A stretch of 64,000 bases of DNA. It comes from Flavobacterium panacagri (GTDB lineage: Bacteria > Bacteroidota > Bacteroidia > Flavobacteriales > Flavobacteriaceae). The stretch spans positions 1,860,001-1,924,000 of the forward strand of contig NZ_CP119766.1 of assembly GCF_030378165.1 (NCBI RefSeq). Direction: 5' to 3'. How positions within the stretch are numbered: position 1 is the first letter of the stretch; the number at the start of each line of letters is the position of its first letter. Below the pieces are notes generated by a model. It searched no databases, was not told the DNA's origin, and worked only from the letters and a program-made list of their open reading frames with translations. This document shows, in pieces, positions 53,818 to 63,600 of the stretch. Both the position numbers and the translations under genes were made by a program.

Positions 53818-54840
53818 ATGAATGAAAATCTTGATCCTACTACAAAAGGATATAACTCAGAAGAATTAGATCTTGAAAAAAGATTACGCCCGCTATCATT
53901 TGATGACTTTGCTGGACAAGATCAAGTTTTGGAAAATTTAAAAGTCTTTGTCGCTGCAGCTAATCAGCGAGGCGAAGCGCTTGACCATGCTCTTTTTCAT
54001 GGGCCTCCTGGACTTGGTAAAACGACTTTGGCAAATATATTAGCTAATGAACTTCAAGTTGGAATTAAAATTACTTCTGGTCCTGTACTTGACAAGCCAG
54101 GAGATTTAGCTGGATTGTTGACGAATTTAGATGAAAGAGATGTTTTGTTTATTGATGAAATTCATAGATTAAGTCCTGTTGTTGAAGAATATTTATATTC
54201 GGCAATGGAGGATTTCAAAATCGATATTATGATTGAATCGGGGCCAAATGCACGAACAGTTCAGATTAATTTGAATCCGTTTACACTTATTGGTGCCACT
54301 ACACGTTCGGGATTGTTAACTGCTCCGATGCGTGCCCGTTTTGGGATTTCATCTCGTTTGCAATATTATACTACGGAACTTTTGACAACAATTGTTGAAA
54401 GAAGTGCTTCTATCTTAAAAATGCCGATTGATCTTGAAGCGGCAATTGAAATTGCAGGCCGTAGCCGTGGAACTCCTCGTATTGCTAATGCCTTATTGCG
54501 AAGAGTACGTGATTTTGCTCAAATAAAAGGAAATGGCAGAATTGATCTTGAAATTTCTAGATATGCCTTAAAAGCATTAAATGTAGATGCTCATGGTCTT
54601 GACGAAATGGACAATAAGATTTTATTGACTATTATTAATAAGTTCAAAGGCGGTCCTGTTGGACTTTCTACTTTGGCAACGGCTGTATCTGAAAGCAGCG
54701 AAACTATTGAGGAAGTTTATGAACCATTTTTGATTCAAGAAGGATTTATTATGCGTACACCGCGAGGTCGTGAAGTGACAGAAAAAGCATATAAACATTT
54801 AGGAAAGGTAAATACAAACATACAAGGAGGTTTGTTTTAA
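53818..54840 (+). CDS. ruvB: Holliday junction branch migration ATPase RuvB
   Basis: 340 residues, standard length. [20 protein letters not shown], Walker [17 protein letters not shown], Walker [21 protein letters not shown], sensor 1 [20 protein letters not shown] and the C-terminal winged helix with [20 protein letters not shown] and [16 protein letters not shown]. With RuvA and RuvC it migrates and resolves Holliday junctions. It is followed after only 4 bases by the P450 gene. Confidence 0.98.
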   Translation: MNENLDPTTKGYNSEELDLEKRLRPLSFDDFAGQDQVLENLKVFVAAANQRGEALDHALFHGPPGLGKTTLANILANELQVGIKITSGPVLDKPGDLAGLLTNLDERDVLFIDEIHRLSPVVEEYLYSAMEDFKIDIMIESGPNARTVQINLNPFTLIGATTRSGLLTAPMRARFGISSRLQYYTTELLTTIVERSASILKMPIDLEAAIEIAGRSRGTPRIANALLRRVRDFAQIKGNGRIDLEISRYALKALNVDAHGLDEMDNKILLTIINKFKGGPVGLSTLATAVSESSETIEEVYEPFLIQEGFIMRTPRGREVTEKAYKHLGKVNTNIQGGLF

Positions 54841-54844
54841 TTTT

Positions 54845-56191
54845 ATGTCTGACAAGTTAAAATATACTTATCCCGAAAAATTATCTTTGTTAAGATTTTT
54901 TAGAGATGCTGAAGGAGTTCGTAGAAATCCTATTCCTTTTCATAAAAAATATTTTGAGAAATTTGGAGATTCCTTTTCTATTAGAACTGGTTTTTCAAAG
55001 TATATAATTTTGTCAAGAGATAATGAAATTGCACAGTATATTTTAGTTAAGAATCAGAAGAATTACCATAAATCTAAATTTCAGTCTGTCTATCTTTCTA
55101 AGTATTTAGGAAAAGGACTTTTAACTAGTGATGGCGATTTTTGGTTAAAACAAAGACGTTTGATTCAGCCAGCATTTCATAAACAAAAAATGAATCAGCT
55201 GGTTGCTAATATGAATACTGTTATAACTTCAGAAATAGATGATTTTGTTGAAGAAAAGCCAATAGATCTTTTTCCTGTAATGAGTAATCTGGCATTTAAT
55301 GTTGTGGCGAAATCTTTATTTCAGCTTTCAACTGCTGAAGATAAATTTCAACGAATTAAGTTTATCATAGAGGAAGTTCAGAATTTCTTAATTAAGGAAA
55401 TTAGGCTTCCACATAAAGCGTGGTGGTTTTCGCTGAGTGGACAAGTTAAAAAACATCTTAAGTTAGCCGAAGAAAATAACAATATTATTCAGGAAATCAT
55501 TGAAGAAAGAAAAACTTCGGGAGAAGAAATAAATGATTTATTGAATATGCTTTTGGAAACTAGATATGAAGATACTGGTGAAAGTATGTCTGTCGAACAA
55601 TTGATCGATGAGATTAAGGTTTTGTTTATTGCTGGACATGAAACAACTGCAAATGCTTTGACTTTTACGCTTCATCTTTTGGGAAAAAATCCAGAGATAC
55701 AGCAAAAGATTTTCGATGAAATTACTGAGATCGAATCCAAGACAGATAATGTTATTGAACAGCTCCAAAAAATGATATATACCAATGCTGTTTTGAATGA
55801 ATCGATGCGTTTATATCCACCAGCATGGATTACCGACAGACAGAATCTTGAAGATGATTCTTTAGTTCAGTTTAAAATTAAAAAAAATACATTGATTGGA
55901 GTTTCTTTTTACGAGCTGCATCGGAATCCAAAATATTGGGAGAACCCAGATGAATTTATTCCAGAACGATTTCTTGGAGATCAGAAGAAAGAATCAATGC
56001 AATATTTTTATCCTTTTGGTGCTGGCCCAAGAATGTGTATTGGAACTGGTTTTGCCATTTATGAAATGTGCCTGACGATATCTCAAATTGTAAAAAAATA
56101 TGTCATTAAATCTAATAATGATGTAGTTCAATTTAATCCGCTTATTACACTAAAACCTGTTAATGTAGAAGTTTCATTTTTTAAAAGATGA
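54845..56191 (+). CDS. Cytochrome P450
   Basis: 448 residues, soluble (no N-terminal membrane helix). I-helix oxygen-activation motif [17 protein letters not shown], the ExxR motif in [13 protein letters not shown], the PERF-type [10 protein letters not shown] and the heme-binding loop [20 protein letters not shown] with the axial Cys. Other blocks are [20 protein letters not shown] and [10 protein letters not shown] (C-helix). The bacterial class I type needs a ferredoxin partner; none is adjacent, so substrate and redox partner are unknown. It starts 4 bases after ruvB and overlaps queG by 4 bases, so its expression is tied to those genes. Confidence 0.95.
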   Translation: MSDKLKYTYPEKLSLLRFFRDAEGVRRNPIPFHKKYFEKFGDSFSIRTGFSKYIILSRDNEIAQYILVKNQKNYHKSKFQSVYLSKYLGKGLLTSDGDFWLKQRRLIQPAFHKQKMNQLVANMNTVITSEIDDFVEEKPIDLFPVMSNLAFNVVAKSLFQLSTAEDKFQRIKFIIEEVQNFLIKEIRLPHKAWWFSLSGQVKKHLKLAEENNNIIQEIIEERKTSGEEINDLLNMLLETRYEDTGESMSVEQLIDEIKVLFIAGHETTANALTFTLHLLGKNPEIQQKIFDEITEIESKTDNVIEQLQKMIYTNAVLNESMRLYPPAWITDRQNLEDDSLVQFKIKKNTLIGVSFYELHRNPKYWENPDEFIPERFLGDQKKESMQYFYPFGAGPRMCIGTGFAIYEMCLTISQIVKKYVIKSNNDVVQFNPLITLKPVNVEVSFFKR

Positions 56192-57114
56192 GTATTAATT
56201 CAAAAGAAACATATTCAAAATTTATAAAAGAAGAAGCAAAAAGACTAGGTTTTATTTCTTGCGGAATTTCTAAAGCAGGTTTTTTGGAACAAGAAGCACC
56301 TCGGTTAGAGAAATGGTTAAAGAACAATCATAATGGTCAGATGGCTTATATGGAAAACCATTTTGATAAACGTTTAGACCCTACATTATTAGTCGATGAT
56401 GCAAAAAGTGTAGTTTCTCTTTTACTTAATTATTTCCCATCTGAGTCTCAGAATAATGAAAGTTATAAAATATCGAAATATGCTTATGGACAGGATTATC
56501 ATTTCGTTATTAAAGAAAAATTAAAAGAATTTTTACATTCCATTCAGGAAAATATAGGTGACGTTTCTGGTCGTGCATTTGTTGATTCGGCACCAGTTTT
56601 AGATAAAGCTTGGGCTGCAAAAAGTGGTTTAGGCTGGATCGGAAAAAACAGTAATTTATTAACTCAGAAAGTAGGTTCTTTTTACTTCATAGCAGAACTT
56701 ATTTTAGATTTAGATTTAGAGTATGATCATGCTGTAACAGATCATTGTGGTTCCTGTACTGCTTGCATAGATGCTTGTCCTACACAGGCGATAGTGGCGC
56801 CTTATATTGTTGATGGGAGTAAATGTATTTCTTATTATACTATTGAGTTAAAGGAAAATCTTCCTTATGAAATGAAGGGAAAATTTGATGAGTGGATGTT
56901 TGGTTGCGATACCTGTCAAGATGTTTGTCCTTGGAATCGATTCTCTAAACCTCACTCTGAACCTTTATTTAACCCCAATCCTGATTTACTTTCTTTTACC
57001 AAAAAAGACTGGACGGAAATAACAGAAGAAACCTTTAAAATGGTTTTCAAAAACTCACCTATCAAGAGAACGAAATTTGATGGTCTAAAACGTAATATTA
57101 AGTTTTTAGAGTAA
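56188..57114 (+). CDS. queG: Epoxyqueuosine reductase QueG
   Basis: 308 residues. The cobalamin-dependent iron-sulfur enzyme makes queuosine in tRNA from epoxyqueuosine. The two [4Fe-4S] motifs are [17 protein letters not shown] and [13 protein letters not shown]. Other conserved blocks are [32 protein letters not shown] and [15 protein letters not shown]. The C-terminus is shorter than in species with HEAT repeats; it ends at [15 protein letters not shown]. Start overlaps the P450 stop by 4 bases. Related to the queuosine-precursor transporter at 10945-11616. Confidence 0.97.
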   Translation: MSINSKETYSKFIKEEAKRLGFISCGISKAGFLEQEAPRLEKWLKNNHNGQMAYMENHFDKRLDPTLLVDDAKSVVSLLLNYFPSESQNNESYKISKYAYGQDYHFVIKEKLKEFLHSIQENIGDVSGRAFVDSAPVLDKAWAAKSGLGWIGKNSNLLTQKVGSFYFIAELILDLDLEYDHAVTDHCGSCTACIDACPTQAIVAPYIVDGSKCISYYTIELKENLPYEMKGKFDEWMFGCDTCQDVCPWNRFSKPHSEPLFNPNPDLLSFTKKDWTEITEETFKMVFKNSPIKRTKFDGLKRNIKFLE

Positions 57115-57240
57115 ATATGTTAAGTTTTTTTTTTATTCTTTTAAGTTCTTGTTATTTAGGTTTTTATGTTTTTTAAGTGAGTAAAAACTTATTTTTTAAT
57201 CTTACAAAATATTGTTTTTTTGTGAATTTTTTCTGTAAGA

Positions 57241-57284
57241 ATATGATTTATTCATATTTCTTTAAGAAAATATGACTTATTCAT
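57241..57284. repeat. 15-bp direct repeat in the long spacer before the giant surface protein
   Basis: ATATGATTTATTCAT (57241-57255) and ATATGACTTATTCAT (57270-57284) differ at one base, with a 29-bp period. The surrounding 512-base spacer (57115-57626) is AT-rich and contains a -7-like TACTTTCG (57405-57412). That would imply an untranslated leader of about 200 bases. No open frame or RNA gene was seen in it. Confidence 0.45.
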
Positions 57285-57626
57285 TATCAAATGTTTATGT
57301 TTTTTAGCTTCTAAATGACGTGAACATTTGTTAAATTTTGTTATTCGACGACTTTCCATGCATTTTATCGACTAATATCGTCCTGATTTTAGTCTTTGAT
57401 ATACTTTCGTACCTCCAAAACTACTAATTTAATCTTGAGACGATTGCTAAATAAGTCTTACGCTTTGAAATGCTTATGGTAAAATTTTACTATTCTAGTG
57501 CTGAAAAAAGTTTTTTCAACTACTCAAAATCCAATCCTTATAATTTTTCGTATTTCATCAATATGCTAAAAACTATCATCAGTTTTTCAGTGTCTTATAT
57601 TTCTGTTCCACAAACCCAAGTTGTCT

Positions 57627-60600
57627 ATGCGTAACTTTACTTTTAATTGGTTTAATTTACTTAAGCCAAATTTTATTGTCTTATTCTTTTTTTTGATAAG
57701 CTGTAGTGCTTCTGCTCAGTTTTATTCAAAACATTATATTGCGCCGGCTCCCTGGCAGTATTTTAGTAAAGCAAATGAAATTGTCATAGCTACAAATTCT
57801 ACATCTACTGTAAATGTTTCCATATCAAAAAGTAATGGAACTTTAATTGCTAATTTAACTACAGTAAAAGGAACTCCAGCTGTTTATAGATTTGCTGGTT
57901 TGCCAAAAAATGCTCCTGCATATGCATTTAATACTATTTTGAATAGTGCCGGATTAATAATTTCAGGTAATGCCCCTGTTTCTGTCAATTTAAGAAATAT
58001 TGCTTCTGATGCGTTAGGTAGCGACGGAAGTGATAAAGATATCAAAGGAAATGCAGCATTAACTAGTTTCGGTGATGCTGGAATAGGAATTAGATACAGA
58101 ATAGGATATTATAGAGACGGATCTTTGGGGAATTTTAACAATTATGGAGACCAACGTCCTATTTACAGTGTAATGGCGATTAGTAACGGTACAACTATAA
58201 AACTTAATAACGCAGTTATTACAACATTAGATGCAGGACAAAGTTATTTGTTTACTGCACCTATGGGATCTTTAGTAGAGACTTCAAATCCAACAGTAAT
58301 GAACACTTCTGCGGCGATAGACACGCCAAATGGCTGTGGAGATGGAGCTTATAATCAAATTCCTCCTGAAGCAGTTTTAGGAACAGAATATTTTATTGAA
58401 AGAGGAAAAGGAAATGATACTGCGGAGCAGACAACTGTAGTGGCAACAAAACCCAATACGGTTTTAACTATAGATACATTTTCAGCAACAGGTGCGTTAA
58501 CAGCTACTGTAAATAAAACACTAGTTAATGCTGGTGATTTTTACACCTTCAAAAATGGTGTTTCTGGAACTAATTTCTCAGCATCTAGAGTTTTTGCTAC
58601 AAATAATGTTGCTGTATACTCAGGAACTGCACGAGATTGTGAGGTTGATGTTTATACTATTGCGCCTGTTTCACAATGTGGCGGGTCTAATTTTATTGAA
58701 ACGGCTAAATTTAGGAATTATGGAGTAGATGCATTGCCTTATTTTGGATATGTACTTTTGAAGGATGCTTCTGAAAAAGTATATATAAATGGAGTAGATA
58801 TCGAAACGAAACCAGGAATTGCTGCTCGTCATCAATTAGGCAATACAGGTTGGTACTTGATTAATTTTGAAGACAATCAAATAGGAAGCCCTGATATTCT
58901 CTCGCTTTCAAGTTTAGCTAAATTAACAGTTTCGATTGTACAACAAGGAGGAGGATTTACGATGGCTGGATTTTTCTCAAATTTTGCAGTTCAACCAGCA
59001 GATCCAACCTTTACTTATGTATCAGGGGGAGGATGTACCAATAATACAGCTACATTAACTACACCTACAGGGTTTGCTCCTTATCAATGGTATCTAAATG
59101 GAGTGGCAATTTCAGGTGCAAACTCAGAAACATATACAGCTACGAAAACAGGTTCATATTCAGTTGCTTCAACCTTGACTTGTGGAGCTCAGACTCAATC
59201 TAAACCAGTTTCAGTTACTTTATGTACTGATTTAGGAGTTACAAAAACAGTAGATAACGCGACACCATGTGTTGGTTCTAACGTTGAGTTTACTGTAAAA
59301 TTGAGCAATTTAGGTGTGAATAATGCTACGGGAGTTTCGATAAACGATCTACTTCCGAGCGGATATACATTTGCCAGCTCAACACAAACAGTAGGAAGTT
59401 ATAATGCAACAACGGGTGTTTGGAGTATAGGAGATGTAAATGGAGGAGTTGTAGAAACATTAAAAATTACTGCAAAGGTTAATGCATCTGGTGTTTATAC
59501 TAATACAGCAGCTTTGCCGGGAACAACAACAGATAGTAACTCAAATAATAATAGTGCTAGTGTTTCAACTAATCCAAATCCATTGCCAACTGCTTCGATA
59601 ACAGGAACCTTAACGGCTTGTTTAACAACTACTTTGACGGCTGTGACAAATGCAGCATCTCCAACGTATGTTTGGTATAAAAATAATGCTGTGATTTCTG
59701 GTCAAACATCCTCATCATTGGTTGTAAATTCTGATGGAGATTATAAAGTAAAAGTTACAAATTCTTCGACAGGATGTGAAACAACTTCTACTGCTTCTAC
59801 AGTAAAAGTAAGTGATACAGACAAACCGGTAAAACCTGTTTTGGCAGATATTACAGCGCAATGTTCAGCAACTGTAACCGCTCCAACCACAACGGATAAT
59901 TGTGCAGGTACTGTGACAGGAACAACAACAAGTCCGTTAACATATACAGCTCAAGGAACCTATTCTATTACCTGGAGTTTTAATGATGGAAATGGGAATG
60001 TTGAAACTGCAATTCAAAAAGTGATTATTAAAGATACTCAAAAACCAGCAATTACATGTCCAACAGCAGTTGTGGTTTCTGCAGATGCAAATTCTTGCGT
60101 GGCAACCGGTGTTAATTTAGGCACGCCTACCACATCAGATAATTGCAGTGGAGCAGTAACGGTAACAAACAATGCACCGTCAAGTTTTCCAATTGGAAAT
60201 ACAACGGTAACTTGGACAGCAACAGATGCTGCAGGAAATACGCAGACCTGCACACAGACAGTAACAGTAAACGATACCCAAAAACCAGCAATTACATGTC
60301 CATCGGCAGTTGTGGTTTCTGCAGATGCAGATTCTTGCTCGGCAACAGGAGTTAGTTTAGGCACTCCGACAACATCTGATAATTGCAGTGGAGCAGTAAC
60401 GGTAACAAACAATGCACCGTCAAGTTTTCCAATTGGAAATACAACGGTAACCTTGACAGCAACAGATGCTGCAGGAAATACGCAGACCTGCACACAGACA
60501 GTAACAGTAAACGATACCCAAAAACCAGCAATTACATGTCCATCGGCAGTTGTGGTTTCTGCAGATGCAGATTCTTGCTCGGCAACAGGAGTTAGTTTAG

Positions 60601-63600
60601 GCACTCCGACAACATCTGATAATTGCAGTGGAGCAGTAACGGTAACAAACAATGCACCGTCAAGTTTCCCGATTGGAAATACAACAGTAACCTGGACAGC
60701 AACAGATGCGGCAGGAAATAAACAGACCTGCACGCAGACTGTAACAGTAAACGATACCCAAAAACCAGCAATTACATGTCCATCGGCAGTTGTGGTTTCT
60801 GCTGATGCAGATTCTTGCTCAGCAACAGGAGTTAGTTTAGGCACTCCGACAACATCTGATAATTGTAATGGAACAGTAACGGTAACTAACAATGCACCGT
60901 CAAGTTTCCCGATTGGAAATACAACAGTAACCTGGACTGCAACAGATGCGGCAGGAAATAAACAGACCTGCACGCAGACTGTAACAGTAAACGATACCCA
61001 AAAACCAGCAATTACATGTCCATCGGCAGTTGTGGTTTCTGCAGATGCAGATTCTTGCTCGGCAACAGGAGTTAGTTTAGGCACTCCGACAACATCTGAT
61101 AATTGTAATGGAACAGTAACGGTAACAAACAATGCACCGTCAAGTTTTCCGATTGGAAATACAACAGTAACCTGGACAGCAACAGATGCGGCAGGAAATA
61201 AACAGACCTGCACGCAGACTGTAACAGTAAACGATACCCAAAAACCAGCAATTACATGTCCATCGGCAGTTGTGGTTTCTGCAGATGCAGATTCTTGCTC
61301 GGCAACAGGAGTTAGTTTAGGCACTCCGACAACATCTGATAATTGTAATGGAATAGTAACGGTAACAAACAATGCACCGTCAAGTTTCCCGATTGGAAAT
61401 ACAACAGTAACCTGGACAGCAACAGATGCGGCAGGAAATAAACAGACCTGCACGCAGACTGTAACAGTAAACGATACCCAAAAACCAGCAATTACATGTC
61501 CATCGGCAGTTGTGGTTTCTGCAGATGCAGATTCTTGCTCGGCAACAGGAGTTAGTTTAGGCACTCCGACAACATCTGATAATTGTAATGGAACAGTAAC
61601 GGTAACAAACAATGCACCGTCAAGTTTTCCGATTGGAAATACAACAGTAACCTGGACAGCAACAGATGCGGCAGGAAATAAACAGACTTGTACTCAAATA
61701 GTAAAAGTTGTAGGCCCGATTAAACCCAATAATGATGTGGTTTCGATTAACGGATATCCAGGAGGAACTGCCGTTTCAGATGTTTTAGCAAACGATTTTC
61801 TTAATTGTAAAGCAGTAGTCAGAAGTGAAGTTGATTTGACTTTGGCTTCTTCATTACCGTCAGTTTTAACTTTTGATACTACAACAGGAAAAGTTACTGT
61901 TAAGCCAAATACACCAGCAGGAACATATTCTTTTGACTATAAAATTTGCGAAGTGGCGAATACTTCTAATTGTAATACTGCAACTGTAGAAATAAAAGTT
62001 ACCGCACCAGCAATTTTAGCTGTAAAAGAAGACTTAGGACCAATCAATGGAACAATAGGAGGTACAACGACATCACTTATTGCATCGGATAAACTGAATG
62101 GAGTTCAGGCCGTTATTGGATCAAATCCGGGACAGGTTACTTTAACAGCAGCGAATGTTCCAGCAGGATTTACCGTTAATGCAGACGGAACAATTACGGT
62201 AAGCAAAGGTGTTAAAAAAGGAAATTATGATATTGAATATACCATCTGCGACAATAATAATATTACGACTAACTGCTCAACAGCAACTTCAACAGTTACT
62301 GTAACAGCAGCAGATTTAGTTGCCAATCTGGACGCTGCGGGATCAGTAATTGGAGGAAACAGTTCTCAGGCCCTTATCAATGTTTTTGATAATGATACTA
62401 AAAACGGGGCAAAACTGGATCCGTCAGAAGTGAAACTGACACCTGGAACAGACCCGAAAGGCTTCTTAACAATTGATTCAGACGGAAATGCGATTTTAGG
62501 GGCTAATGCACCGGCAGGAAATTATGAATTAACATATGAAATCTGCGAACTTTTCAATCCAGGGAACTGCAGTACAAATAAGGTTCAGGTTACAGTTACC
62601 GCACCAGCAATTTTAGCTGTAAAAGAAGACTTAGGCCCAATCAATGGAACAATAGGAGGTACAACGACATCACTTATTGCATCAGATAAATTGAATGGAG
62701 TTCAGGCCGTTATTGGATCAAATCCGGGACAGGTTACTTTAACAGCAGCGAATGTTCCAGCAGGATTTACCGTTAATGCAGCCGGAACAATTACGGTAAG
62801 CAAAGGTGTTAAAAAAGGAAATTACGATATAGAATATACCATCTGCGACAATAATAATATTACGACTAACTGCTCAACAGCAACTTCAACAGTTACTGTA
62901 ACAGCAGCAGATTTAGTTGCCAATCTGGACGCTGCGGGATCAGTAATTGGAGGAAACAGTTCTCAGACCCTTATCAATGTTTTTGATAATGATACTAAAA
63001 ACGGGGCAAAACTGGATCCGTCAGAAGTGAAACTGACACCTGGAACAGACCCGAAAGGTTTCTTAACAATTGATGCGGACGGAAATGCGATTTTAGGGGC
63101 TAATGCACCGGCAGGAAATTATGAATTAACATATGAAATCTGTGAACTTTTCAATCCAGGGAACTGCAGTACAAATAATGTTCAGGTTACAGTTACCGCA
63201 CCAGCAATTTTGGCTGTAAAAGAAGACTTAGGCCCAATCAATGGAACAATAGGAGGTACAACGACATCACTTATTGCATCGGATAAACTGAATGGAGTTC
63301 AGGCCGTTATTGGATCAAATCCCGGACAGGTTACTTTAACAGCAGCGAATGTTCCAGCAGGATTTACCGTTAATGCAGACGGAACAGTTACGGTAAGCAA
63401 AGGTGTAAAAAAAGGAAATTACGATATAGAATATACCATCTGCGACAATAATAATATTACGACAAACTGCTCAACAGCAACTTCAACAGTTGCTGTAACA
63501 GCAGCAGATTTAGTTGCCAATCTGGACGCTGCGGGATCAGTAATTGGAGGAAACAGTTCTCAGACCCTTATCAATGTTTTTGATAATGATACTAAAAACG

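Noticed and set aside
60143..60595. Two identical 70-residue frames (60143-60355 and 60383-60595)
   Set aside because: They are the second reading frame inside two HYR repeat copies, displaced by 240 bp; they carry no signal or domain and are not genes.
60038..61612. Antisense 524-residue open frame across the HYR repeats
   Set aside because: It is the reverse shadow of the 240-bp repeats: no stop happens to fall in that frame, and the repeated unit multiplies the open length. The plus-strand frame is open over the whole 6.4 kb with signal peptide and domains.
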